Shown here: positions 1 to 7,933 of the stretch, in pieces
How the letters are laid out: every line of letters starts with the position of its first letter
Position numbering within the stretch: position 1 is the first letter of the stretch
From: DATMNI01 sp035570275
Lineage (GTDB): Bacteria; Acidobacteriota; Terriglobia; Bryobacterales; Bryobacteraceae
Direction: 5' to 3'
DNA length: 9,188 bases
NCBI GenBank assembly: GCA_035570275.1
Contig: DATMNI010000127.1
Location: 1-9,188 of the forward strand
Translations under genes and position numbers: made by a program
The notes under the pieces: model-generated
What the model saw: the letters and a program-made list of their open reading frames with translations, nothing else
The model's database searches: none
Told to the model about the DNA's origin: nothing

Positions 1-27
1 CCGGTTGCACTCGCGCCGGTGCCCCCC

Positions 28-1308
28 CTACCGTTTCCCGATCGCGTACAGAAACTGGGTCGTCCTCATGAAAATGTGGCCGTCGGAAATCGCCGGCGAG
101 CTCAGCGTGTAGTCGGCCAGGTCGTTTTCCGCCAGCACTTCGAAGTGGTCGCCGGCTTTGAGCACGGTGGTCAGGCCCTCTTCGTTGGTGATGTACATCC
201 TGCCATCGGCAAGAACCGGCGACGCACTGTACGTGGCCGGCTTGATTCGCTTCGCGCCCCACACTTCCTTCCCGGTCCTGGCATCCAGGCACCAGGTGAT
301 GCCGCGATCGTTTACGGAGTAGAAATATTTCCCGTCGGTAACCGGGGTCGGCACATCCGGCCCGTTGTTGAACGACCACAGCTTGTGCGACTCGGTGATG
401 TCGCCGCGGCCTCCGGCGCGAAACGCGATCAGCGGCCGTTCGCGCGTGGGCGCGTAGACGATATCGCCGAACACCACCGCCGACGCGATGGTACGGAAAT
501 TCGGGTTGTTGGTGGGGTTCAAGCCGTTTCCCCGCCACACCTCCTTTCCAGTCGCGGGGTCGTGGCCGGTCACGCAATCGCCGCCCAAAACCACAATCTC
601 GAAGTGGTCCGCATACTTCAGAAGTTGCGGGGTGGAATAGGAATCCGGGGACTCGCGGATGGCGGCCGTAGGCCGTTCCACGCGCCACACGGTCTTGCCG
701 GTCTGCTTGTCGATCCGCAGGATGTAAGACGGGTCTCGCGTTTTCATCCCGTGCAGCACCTGGACGTACAGGCTGTCCTGGTACAACAGCGGAGAGGACG
801 CGTATCCCCAATTCAAGCCGAACCTGCCGTATTCCTTCTGGATATCGCGCATCCAAAGTGGGTTGCCCGCCAGATCGAAGCCCTTCAGGACGCCGACCCC
901 GGTCATCGCAAACACGCTGGCGCCATCGGTGACGGGCGAGGGCGAGGACATGTTCTGTTTGTTGATCTGATAATTGCCACCGGTGAGGAGCTTCTTCCAG
1001 AGGACGGCGCCTTTGGTTTTGTCGACGCACCAGAGGTAGAGGTTGTGGTCGGTATCCGCGACGTTCAGGAAAATCTGGTTGCCCCAGATGACCGGCGTGG
1101 CTCCGGTCTTCGACGGCATGGCCAGTTTCCAGGCGATGTTTTCCGTGGTGCTCCAGCGCAGCGGCAGGTCCTTCTCGCTGCTGGTCCCGTTAAGGTTCGG
1201 GCCGCGCCACTGCGGCCAGTCTTCTGCCAGAACGGGGGCCAGTACGGGCGCGCAAAGGGCGCACAACCACAACGCGACCGACCGGCGAGATGGCATATTC
1301 GGCAGCAT
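28..1308 (-). CDS. Secreted PQQ-type beta-propeller repeat protein
   Basis: This 426-residue exported protein of the outer membrane protein assembly factor BamB/PQQ-repeat fold probably acts in the periplasm. Residues 7-28 look like a Sec signal peptide (SRR, hydrophobic core, probable cleavage after VLA before EDWPQWRG). The mature protein opens with WPQWRGP (31-37), a hallmark of this family in Acidobacteria and Planctomycetes. Repeated blade signatures follow, such as DKTKGAVLW (96-104), DKQTGKTVW (200-208), DPATGKEVW (250-258) and DARTGKEVW (342-350), each paired with a strand of the SSP-x-x-x-DG type. The set suggests a 7- or 8-bladed propeller. Nothing shows bound PQQ or dehydrogenase catalytic residues, so a scaffold or binding role is more likely than an enzyme. 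It starts one base after the permease stop with a GGAG site four bases before its ATG, so it may be a periplasmic partner of that transporter. It is the last gene visible in the operon. Confidence 0.9.
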   Translation of the reverse strand: MLPNMPSRRSVALWLCALCAPVLAPVLAEDWPQWRGPNLNGTSSEKDLPLRWSTTENIAWKLAMPSKTGATPVIWGNQIFLNVADTDHNLYLWCVDKTKGAVLWKKLLTGGNYQINKQNMSSPSPVTDGASVFAMTGVGVLKGFDLAGNPLWMRDIQKEYGRFGLNWGYASSPLLYQDSLYVQVLHGMKTRDPSYILRIDKQTGKTVWRVERPTAAIRESPDSYSTPQLLKYADHFEIVVLGGDCVTGHDPATGKEVWRGNGLNPTNNPNFRTIASAVVFGDIVYAPTRERPLIAFRAGGRGDITESHKLWSFNNGPDVPTPVTDGKYFYSVNDRGITWCLDARTGKEVWGAKRIKPATYSASPVLADGRMYITNEEGLTTVLKAGDHFEVLAENDLADYTLSSPAISDGHIFMRTTQFLYAIGKR

Positions 1309-1309
1309 A

Positions 1310-4300
1310 TCACTCCGATCGAAGCGCGGCGATGAGCGGTGAGCGCAGCGATGCCGCCGTGGCGGCCAGAGAGGCGACGATGCCGGTCGCCAGCACCGCG
1401 GCTAGCAATAAACCTAGCGAGACGATCGGCAGATGTCCGCCGCGCGTTGCCATCACTGGGGCGACCGCCAGCAGGGCGCACAAGGTTCCGGTCGCCAGCC
1501 CCAGCAGAAGCAGCATCAGGTTTTCGGCCAGCACCATGGCGGCCAGGTGCCGCGGGCGATAACCGACGGCGCGCAACAGCGCCAGCTCTTTTCGCCGCTC
1601 CAGCACGTTGCGCAGCACGATCGCCGCCAACCCGATGGTGCCGAGAATTAAGCCCAGCCCGCCCAGGGCGCGGAACGTGGCCAGGTACGTGTTCTCGACC
1701 CGGTGAAAGCTCGCCAGGCGCGCGGCGACTGACTGGATGTCGAAGCCGTAATCCGCCAGCGCCTCTTCCAGCACCGGAACGGCCGTGGGCGGAGCCTTCA
1801 GCAGAAAGAAGCGGAACCCCGCAACGTCCGGGTACAGGCGCAGAAAGTTCTCTTCCGAAATCAGCAGTTCGCTTTGAAAGATGCTGTCCTGCAGCGTGTC
1901 GACCATGCGGAATCGGGCATTGTTCAAGATGAATTCCTCGCCCAGTTTCAAGTGCAGCACGTAGGTGAGGGAGTTGGCATCGGCAATCGCCGGGACGGCG
2001 CCTTCCGCGGGTTTCAATGGCGGCGTCTTCGCTTGCAGCGTTTTCGATGGCGGCGTTTTCGACAGCCCCGGCCAGGGATGGAACGGAGCGACCGGCGCCA
2101 GAATGCGGGGATTTCGCGGCTGGTACAGGTTCAGGCAACTGGCATCGTCGCCGGCACGGAGGCGGAACGGAACTATCTCCACGCCCGGAAGGGACGGGAT
2201 GTTCAGGGCTTCGCGGCCCGCGGCAGTCGACGGGTTGTGGATCAGCGGCAGCACGGATTCTGCCATGAGAGGATACCCCGCGGCGCCTTCGGACGACGCT
2301 TCGCGCTGAAAGGCATCGAGCGCGACAATCACGAAGGTCGCCGACGCGATCAGGGCGATGCACAGGATGCTGCGGCCGGGACGGTACGCGGCACTGCGCA
2401 CGCCGAGTGAGACTGGGCTGTTGATGGCGCCGCGGATGGCGGCGAACCCGCGCGAGCGTAGCCATGCCGATTCGAGCATTAGCGCCGCGATGAGCAGCAG
2501 GGTGCCGGCTCCAAAGAATCCGGCAGTCTGGTCCAACTTGCCCATGCTGGCGGCTGCCAGCAGCGCGGCGGCAACCAGCATCGCCCCAATCGCAACAGGC
2601 AATCTCCAGCGATTGGGAGCGGCCTTTCGCTCGCCCGCTACCAACCCTCGTGGCGTCACTGACTCCAGGCGGCGCAGCGTCCAGGCGATCGCGCCCAGAC
2701 CGGTGGCCGCTCCAGCGGCGGCGCCGTATAAGAGCGATGGAACGGACACGTGAAGGGCGAGCGATCGTGTGCCCACCGCATCGATCCACCACGTTCGCAA
2801 GCCGTACAGAATCAGGGCACAATATCCGAGCGCGGCGCCCATGCCCGCCACGGCGCCGCCCACTGCCAATGCCGCCCCTTCGAGCATAAACACCGAGCGA
2901 ATCTTCGACGACGGAAAACCGAGTGCGCGCAGGACGCCGATCTCGCGCACTCTTTGCTCGACGCCGAGTTTAAAGAACAGGCCCGTCAGCAGCAGCGCCG
3001 ACACCATCAGGAAGAAGCTGAAGTACACGAAGTATTCGCCGAAATCGGTGGCGCCCCGAGCGGCTTCGAGACCCTGCGCCCGAACCGGGAGAACCGCCAG
3101 TCCGAACTTCGCGGGGTCGATGGCTTGGCGCAGCGCGGCCTCATACCGCCCGAATTGCGCGGGCCGCCCGAATTGCGCAGCCCCATCTGGGGGCGGGAAA
3201 ATCCGGATCGACGTCAGACTTCCGAAGCGCGTTCCCCAGAGCTCACGGCCGCGCGACAGGCGAACGAAGGCTTTGGGAGTGGCGCGATACTGCTTCCAAT
3301 ATTGTTCATCCGTCGGGCGTATGCGGGCGAGATCCAGAGGGAACGGAGGGTCCCAATCGTACAGGCTGTCGGATGCCGTGATGCCGGGATAGTCGGGCGC
3401 GAGGTTGCGGTCGGCCGCGGCTCCGGCGATCGGCACGATCTGCGATACCCGAAACTGCGCACTGGCGGTGTCGAGACGCCCGTCGGATTTCCAGACGTAA
3501 TAGTCGAGCGTGACCGCGTCACCGGGCTTCGCCGCCAGGTCGCGAGCAGTCCACTGGTTGAGCGTGATGCCATCTTCTGTGGCCGGCGCGAGCGGTTCGT
3601 CGAGCGCGGCGGCGTCGTCGTCACCCAGCGCGGTCACCAGCGAGTAAGGCGTCGCGCGGTCGCCGATCCGTACGCGGTTGGCGAGATACGACAACACGGG
3701 CTCCGCGCGCAAACCGAGCGACTTGGCCGTGGAGAGCGCCACCGCGGCGAGCGCGTCCGAGATCATGCCGCTGTCGCTATCCAGGGACAAACAGTCCGGC
3801 GTTTCTAAGCCGCGCAACCGAAGGCCAAGGTCTGCGAGGCGATACCGCTGTTTCAGATCGCTCTCGAGCGACGACCGATGCCCCAACAGAATCGTGTTCA
3901 CCTTGTCTGGTACCGCCAGATCGCGCTGTAGCCGCGTCAGCGGCACGTACACCGCGCGCACGTCACCCTGCTCCGGACGCAGCGAGAATTCGTGCCTGGC
4001 TACTCCGTTTATGGTCAGCCTGATGGTTTGGCCGACGTCTTCCTTGCGGCCGTGCAGCGACTCCAACGGAATCGCCGAAGGCTTCTGGACGCGCAGCAGA
4101 ACGGTGTCCCCGGCCTTGCTCCCGAGTTCCTGCGCCAGAGCCGCCGAGAGGAGAATCTCGCGGGGTGTGGCTGTGGAACTGGGTGTGGAGCCGCGCGGCG
4201 CTTCCCCTTGGAATTTCCAGAAGCGTTCGTCAACGCCGAATACCTGGATGCCGGTGGCGCGGCGGCCGGAGGGCTCGTGCGCGGCTACCCCGGCGACGGC

Positions 4301-4546
4301 GATGATGGGGCAGGCGGGCGCCAGTTCCTCCGCCAGTTTCTCGCGGAAAAACCCGCTGCCGCTCACCACCGATTCGACGTTCCCCAGGCGGCTCAGCACC
4401 AGGTCGCGCAAACTCGCCCGCACTGCATCGCCTACCAGCAAGGCGCCGGCGAGCACGGCGGTGGCGGTGGCCACGCCCAGCAGCACCGCCAGGTTGGTTC
4501 GCCAGAACCAGGCCAGATTACGCGCCAGCAAGGTGGAGGTTCGCAT
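1310..4546 (-). CDS. Large FtsX-fold ABC permease with two MacB-like modules
   Basis: This 1078-residue inner-membrane permease is the partner of the upstream ATPase. Hydrophobic segments suggest about ten helices, near 18-38, 506-527, 552-582, 600-625, 649-667, 676-696, 725-745, 959-979, 1003-1030 and 1042-1064. A large extracytoplasmic domain of about 465 residues follows helix 1 (MacB-PCD position), and a second of about 210 residues lies between 746 and 958. Two FtsX coupling motifs are visible: RVREIGVLRALGF (532-544) and ERRKELALLRAVGY (983-996). A single chain therefore seems to supply both half-transporters. Two short internal repeats lie in the extracytoplasmic parts: AQFGR twice near 457-467, and a Lys/Thr/Pro repeat at 829-848. 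Acidobacterial orphan permeases of this fold are usually about 800 residues, so this one is long and is not orphan. Related machines release lipoproteins or export peptides and lipids; the cargo here is unknown. Confidence 0.92.
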   Translation of the reverse strand: MRTSTLLARNLAWFWRTNLAVLLGVATATAVLAGALLVGDAVRASLRDLVLSRLGNVESVVSGSGFFREKLAEELAPACPIIAVAGVAAHEPSGRRATGIQVFGVDERFWKFQGEAPRGSTPSSTATPREILLSAALAQELGSKAGDTVLLRVQKPSAIPLESLHGRKEDVGQTIRLTINGVARHEFSLRPEQGDVRAVYVPLTRLQRDLAVPDKVNTILLGHRSSLESDLKQRYRLADLGLRLRGLETPDCLSLDSDSGMISDALAAVALSTAKSLGLRAEPVLSYLANRVRIGDRATPYSLVTALGDDDAAALDEPLAPATEDGITLNQWTARDLAAKPGDAVTLDYYVWKSDGRLDTASAQFRVSQIVPIAGAAADRNLAPDYPGITASDSLYDWDPPFPLDLARIRPTDEQYWKQYRATPKAFVRLSRGRELWGTRFGSLTSIRIFPPPDGAAQFGRPAQFGRYEAALRQAIDPAKFGLAVLPVRAQGLEAARGATDFGEYFVYFSFFLMVSALLLTGLFFKLGVEQRVREIGVLRALGFPSSKIRSVFMLEGAALAVGGAVAGMGAALGYCALILYGLRTWWIDAVGTRSLALHVSVPSLLYGAAAGAATGLGAIAWTLRRLESVTPRGLVAGERKAAPNRWRLPVAIGAMLVAAALLAAASMGKLDQTAGFFGAGTLLLIAALMLESAWLRSRGFAAIRGAINSPVSLGVRSAAYRPGRSILCIALIASATFVIVALDAFQREASSEGAAGYPLMAESVLPLIHNPSTAAGREALNIPSLPGVEIVPFRLRAGDDASCLNLYQPRNPRILAPVAPFHPWPGLSKTPPSKTLQAKTPPLKPAEGAVPAIADANSLTYVLHLKLGEEFILNNARFRMVDTLQDSIFQSELLISEENFLRLYPDVAGFRFFLLKAPPTAVPVLEEALADYGFDIQSVAARLASFHRVENTYLATFRALGGLGLILGTIGLAAIVLRNVLERRKELALLRAVGYRPRHLAAMVLAENLMLLLLGLATGTLCALLAVAPVMATRGGHLPIVSLGLLLAAVLATGIVASLAATAASLRSPLIAALRSE
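1313..1316 (-). promoter_or_regulatory. Shine-Dalgarno site of the beta-propeller gene
   Basis: The minus strand reads GGAG followed by TGAT and the ATG at 1308. The site overlaps the last codons of the permease gene. It supports this ATG over the in-frame ATG four codons later (1296). Confidence 0.55.
2003..2062 (-). repeat. 15-bp tandem repeat, about four units, inside the permease gene
   Basis: On the minus strand, units of the type TCGAAAACGCCGCCA run from 2062 down to 2003. The first three units match closely (2048-2062, 2033-2047, 2018-2032) and a degenerate fourth occupies 2003-2017. They encode SKTPP, SKTLQ, AKTPP and LKPAE, a flexible Pro/Lys-rich loop in the second extracytoplasmic domain (residues 829-848). 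The unit is a multiple of three, so copy changes would alter loop length without breaking the frame. Confidence 0.8.
3146..3178. repeat. 15-bp direct repeat, 18-bp period
   Basis: CCGCCCGAATTGCGC occurs at 3146-3160 and again at 3164-3178. In the permease it encodes AQFGR-P-AQFGR, an in-frame six-residue duplication in the first extracytoplasmic domain. It looks like a small slippage duplication that keeps the frame. Confidence 0.8.
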
Positions 4547-5201
4547 GGCGCAACTCGTATCGCAGGGGAAATCTGGCGGCCAGATCGCCGCTGTGGGTCA
4601 CCACAATCAGGATCGTCTCCTGCCGACGGTGCAGTTCCAACAGCAGGTCCGCGACCACGCCGGCGGCAGCCTCGTCAAGGTTACCGGTAGGCTCGTCGCA
4701 GAGCAGCAGCAGGGGTTGACGGATCAACGCCCGAGCCAGCGATACCCGCTGTTTCTCACCGCCGGAGAGTTCCGAAGGGCGGTGGTCCAGCCGCTCGCCG
4801 AGCCCTACCTGACCGAGCAGTTCGCGCGCCCGCTTGGGATATGCGGCGCGGTCTGTCCCAGCGTCTCGACCAACTAGCGTCGGAATCAGCACGTTCTCCA
4901 GCACCGAACACTGAGGCAGCAGGCAGTGGTCCTGAAACAGGAATCCGATCTTCTGGTTTCGAAACGCGGCCAGCTCCTTTTCTCCAATCCGGTAAGGATC
5001 GCTACCGTCCAACGTCACGCGCCCGGCGGTGGGCGGCTCCAGACCGCCGGCGATGTATAGCAGCGTGCTCTTGCCCGCGCCGGACGGGCCCATGATGGCC
5101 GCCGCCTCACCCCGCTTCAGCGAGAGCGACACGCCGGCCAGCACGGTGAGCGGTCCGCGCGGCGACGGGTATTCCTTGGAGACATCCGAAACTTCAAGCA
5201 T
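4518..5201 (-). CDS. ABC transporter ATPase, LolD/MacB type
   Basis: This 227-residue nucleotide-binding subunit powers the FtsX-fold permease encoded next. All motifs are intact: Walker A GPSGAGKST (38-46), Q-loop Gln90 in FLFQDH, signature LSGGEKQ (145-151), Walker B LLLLCDEPT (164-172), D-loop GNLD (173-176) and switch His203. The length and the FLFQDHCLLPQCSVLENV segment are typical of the LolD/MacB/FtsE branch, whose members drive mechanotransmission, lipoprotein release or export rather than import. The gene starts six bases after the glycosyltransferase stop and overlaps the permease gene by 29 bases, so ATPase and permease are almost certainly made as a pair. No good ribosome site precedes the ATG. 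The transported substrate is unknown. Confidence 0.95.
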   Translation of the reverse strand: MLEVSDVSKEYPSPRGPLTVLAGVSLSLKRGEAAAIMGPSGAGKSTLLYIAGGLEPPTAGRVTLDGSDPYRIGEKELAAFRNQKIGFLFQDHCLLPQCSVLENVLIPTLVGRDAGTDRAAYPKRARELLGQVGLGERLDHRPSELSGGEKQRVSLARALIRQPLLLLCDEPTGNLDEAAAGVVADLLLELHRRQETILIVVTHSGDLAARFPLRYELRHANLHLAGA

Positions 5202-5207
5202 GAAATT

Positions 5208-6521
5208 TCAAACATGGACGGGCGGCTTGGCGACGCTGCGGTAGACTTCGAGCGTCCGGGCCGCCATATGGGCGACGCTGTAGTGCTCGCGAACTCCCTG
5301 CGCTCCGCGCCGGCCCAACTCCGCGAGCTGCTCGCGGTTCTTCCAGAGGCCGTGGATCGCCTGCGCCAGGCTGCCCGCATCGTCCGGCTCCACCAGGATA
5401 CCGCCGCCGGTGCGATCCAGCATCTCCGGAAACGCTCCGCGCCGCGGCTGAACCACCGGTACGCCGTTGGCCATCGCCTCGAGTACGGAGAGCCCTTTCG
5501 GCTCGTCGTAAGTGCAGGGCATGCTCATTACGTCGAGGTCACGCAGAAATTCGATCTTATGAACGCGGTCCAGTTCGCCGCGATATCGGAACTCGCTGGC
5601 GAAGCCCGCATCCTTCATCTGTTTTTCGATGCGGCGCAGATAGCCGCGATGCTCCGGCGCCAGGTACCCGGCCGCTTCCAGCGCCGCGCCGCCGAAATCC
5701 GTCTCCCGCCGCAGCCGTATGTAGCTTTCGGCCAGAAGATGCAAACCCTTCTCCGGCGCCACGCGCGCCAGGTACCCCACCGTGAAACGGTCGGAGTGGA
5801 AACGCAGGCCGGCGTCCGATCCTTCCAGGTTGATGCCCAGCGGCACCACGTGCATCCGGTGGGCAGGGATTCCGAGATGCTCCCGCCACCAGGCGGCGGC
5901 GAATTCGCTGACCGCGGCGTATCCGTCCACATGGGCCACATTGGCGCGAATCAGCTCCCAAGCCTGCGACCGGTACGGTTCCGGCAACTGACTGAGAAAC
6001 AGATCTTCTCCTTGCAGTGTGCAACACAGCGGCCGGCCGGTCGCCAGGCGAATGGATTTCGCCAGGCCGCTCAGCAAGCAATTCGGAAGGGTGACAATAT
6101 CGGCGGGCGCCTCGGTGGCCGGCCAACTCGCCAGCCAACTCGTCAGCTTCCCAAGGTCCTTTCGCTGGTACCCATCCTCTCCGCGCAGCATCGATACGGT
6201 CATTTCGCCGAGCACCCGGGGGTTCACCGCGATCGACGTTTTGGTAGCCAGCCGGAGCATCCAGGGCGCGTCCCAAACGCCGTCGAGAAGCCAGCGTGTC
6301 TTGCGGAAGAACGCCGATTGCTGCTCCAGGCAGACGGTGATGCCGTTCATGAAAACCCGCGAGTCGCTGACGTTGGGCTCGTCCGTGCGGGTTGGCGTGT
6401 ACATCGGCATCAGGATGACGTCGTGCCCCTGCCGCTTGAGCTCGGCGGCCAGCGCGTTGTCGCGGAGACAACTGCCGCAATACATGTTGGCGGCGCCGGC
6501 GGTGAAGGCGAGAATCTTCAT
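5208..6521 (-). CDS. Glycosyltransferase family 4 (GT-B fold)
   Basis: This 437-residue retaining GT4-type glycosyltransferase is probably cytoplasmic or peripheral on the inner membrane and transfers a sugar from an NDP-sugar to an unknown acceptor. The N-terminal Rossmann half opens with MKILAFTAG and a MYCGSCLRDN loop (Cys15 and Cys18). The donor-binding half starts with VGYLARVAPEKGLHLL (about residues 248-263). It carries the EX7E motif in EPKGLSVLEAM (Glu340 and Glu348), followed by ANGVPVVQPRRGAFPEML. There is no membrane segment or signal peptide. The ATG at 6521 gives a classic ATGA overlap with the reductase stop and is preferred; a GTG at 6530 would add three residues (MRR). No strong ribosome site is seen, so translation probably relies on coupling. 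The position between the acyl enzymes and an ABC transporter suggests it modifies the molecule made or moved by this operon, but the acceptor cannot be read from sequence. Confidence 0.9.
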   Translation of the reverse strand: MKILAFTAGAANMYCGSCLRDNALAAELKRQGHDVILMPMYTPTRTDEPNVSDSRVFMNGITVCLEQQSAFFRKTRWLLDGVWDAPWMLRLATKTSIAVNPRVLGEMTVSMLRGEDGYQRKDLGKLTSWLASWPATEAPADIVTLPNCLLSGLAKSIRLATGRPLCCTLQGEDLFLSQLPEPYRSQAWELIRANVAHVDGYAAVSEFAAAWWREHLGIPAHRMHVVPLGINLEGSDAGLRFHSDRFTVGYLARVAPEKGLHLLAESYIRLRRETDFGGAALEAAGYLAPEHRGYLRRIEKQMKDAGFASEFRYRGELDRVHKIEFLRDLDVMSMPCTYDEPKGLSVLEAMANGVPVVQPRRGAFPEMLDRTGGGILVEPDDAGSLAQAIHGLWKNREQLAELGRRGAQGVREHYSVAHMAARTLEVYRSVAKPPVHV

Positions 6522-7933
6522 ACGGCGCACTGAAACGCCCGGCGGGCGTAGAGGTGATCGAACAGGTTGCCTTCATGCGGCTGGTCCCAACTGATTTTGC
6601 AGGTGGGGATTGCGCCCAGATTCAGCCGGCCCACGTGGGGCGAGGAGAGCAGCCGCGCAATCAGGCTGCGATCGCGGGTGATGGCGGTGACCACCAGGCT
6701 CGGACCCAACACTTGCGGGATCTCGTGTTGGCCGACTTCCACCACGCTGGCATATGGGAACAGAAACTCGCGGTTGGCCAGCGGATGCCCGGGCGAATCG
6801 CAGAGAACGATGGTCGGCAGCAGGTAGGAGCAGCCTTCGAAGACGGCCAGGCGGCCGCCTTGCCGGTACCGGGCGGTGAGATCGCGCGCGGCATCATCCA
6901 AATCGCCATCGATCATCTGCGCGATGCGCGCCGCCACGGCGGCATCGGCAAACGGCGCGATCTGAGCCGCTTCGTCCGCCTCATCCCTCGGAACCACATT
7001 AGCCATCCGCTGGGCCAGCGCTTCGGCGATGGCCTCCGCATGCCTCGGGACCCAGACTCCGGACGCATTGATGCACGACCGCCCGGAGTTTTCCAGGATC
7101 GACGCCACCATCACGTCGAGGTATTTTTCCCAGTCATCGATGCAGTCCTCACCGATTACGATTTTGCTGTAGCCGGGTCCATGGATTTCGATGCGCGGAT
7201 CGCCCTGCCACGAACGCGTGGAAGACGCATCGCCGAAAACCATGCCGCGGCCGCACTGCCGCAGGATCTCGCCGCCGCCGGCGTGATCGGCGGGGTAGTA
7301 ACCGAACACCTGAGGCGGCGCGCCCGCGTGGACCAGCGCCTGGATGATGCGGTACGGCGTCCACGGCTCGGCGCTGCCGGGCTTCAGTATCAACGGCATC
7401 TTCATGGCGAAGGCCGGGATCCAGAGAGAATGCACTCCCGGCGAATTGCTGGGCAGCACGACCCCCAGCGAGTCGGCCCGTGGAAAATAGCTGATATCGC
7501 CGGCGTATCCCTGGTCGAACGCTTCGTGATTGAGGTGGCGCGTGAGGCCGTTGACCACGGTTTCCACATCCGCCAGCACCGTCCGGATTTTCTGCATGTT
7601 GCGGCGCACCATGATGTTTGGTAAACCCGTGGTGGCGGAGACCTGCCTCACGTAATCCTCCGGCGACTGTGCCGAATCGCCTAGCGGAAGCGAGGATTCC
7701 GCGAAAAGGACAGCGGCGCGCGAGCAGACTCGGTATAACTCATGAGCACCGAAGCCCGCCAGGATGGCTTTGGCTTCCTGCTGATTGCGCAAGTCGCGGC
7801 GGATCAGCCCGACGTTCGCCTGGCTGATTTCGACGAAGGGCTCGCGGGTGCGGTAGTGCGGCGTGCGGGCGGTGTCCAGACTGCGATACGGCTGCCCTGC
7901 GCGCAGAATCGGGACATGCAGAAGCCCAGCCAT
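6518..7933 (-). CDS. Aldehyde-dehydrogenase-fold acyl reductase (LuxC-like)
   Basis: This 471-residue cytoplasmic enzyme has the aldehyde dehydrogenase fold and a less conserved N-terminal region of about 140 residues, a layout that recalls LuxC acyl reductases. Visible landmarks are PSNSPG at 161-166 (oxyanion Asn163), LKPGS at 183-187 (cofactor-binding Lys184), EIHGPG at 249-254 where ordinary ALDHs have ELGGK, NSGRSC at 282-287 with the probable catalytic Cys287, and REFLFP at 388-393 in place of the usual E-x-F-G-P. It probably forms an acyl-thioester on Cys287 and interconverts acyl group and aldehyde with NAD(P)H. It begins one base inside the stop of the ligase gene and has a good ribosome site, GAGGGGG, seven bases upstream. 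This tight coupling suggests the two proteins work in sequence, as LuxE and LuxC do. It could instead be an aldehyde oxidase-type ALDH, since the general-base Glu position seems to be kept. Confidence 0.85.
   Translation of the reverse strand: MAGLLHVPILRAGQPYRSLDTARTPHYRTREPFVEISQANVGLIRRDLRNQQEAKAILAGFGAHELYRVCSRAAVLFAESSLPLGDSAQSPEDYVRQVSATTGLPNIMVRRNMQKIRTVLADVETVVNGLTRHLNHEAFDQGYAGDISYFPRADSLGVVLPSNSPGVHSLWIPAFAMKMPLILKPGSAEPWTPYRIIQALVHAGAPPQVFGYYPADHAGGGEILRQCGRGMVFGDASSTRSWQGDPRIEIHGPGYSKIVIGEDCIDDWEKYLDVMVASILENSGRSCINASGVWVPRHAEAIAEALAQRMANVVPRDEADEAAQIAPFADAAVAARIAQMIDGDLDDAARDLTARYRQGGRLAVFEGCSYLLPTIVLCDSPGHPLANREFLFPYASVVEVGQHEIPQVLGPSLVVTAITRDRSLIARLLSSPHVGRLNLGAIPTCKISWDQPHEGNLFDHLYARRAFQCAV

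Noticed and set aside
1..27. Possible terminator after the propeller gene (a GCAC...GTGC hairpin and a G-run right after the stop).
   Set aside because: Only 27 bases are visible, the stem is four base pairs and there is no T-run, so neither a terminator nor the end of the operon can be claimed.
19..1335. A 438-codon open frame on the plus strand, antisense to almost the whole propeller gene.
   Set aside because: The translation is Arg/Gly/His-rich with no recognisable domain, and the minus-strand gene has a signal peptide and clear propeller motifs. Long antisense frames are common in high-GC DNA.
1065..2822. A 585-codon minus-strand open frame in another register, spanning the permease and propeller genes.
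   Set aside because: It is Arg/Ala/Gly-rich and low in hydrophobic order, and it overlaps two well-supported genes on the same strand.
5214..6533. A 439-codon plus-strand open frame antisense to the glycosyltransferase.
   Set aside because: Its composition is that of a codon-bias shadow and no motif is visible, while the minus-strand GT4 motifs are complete.
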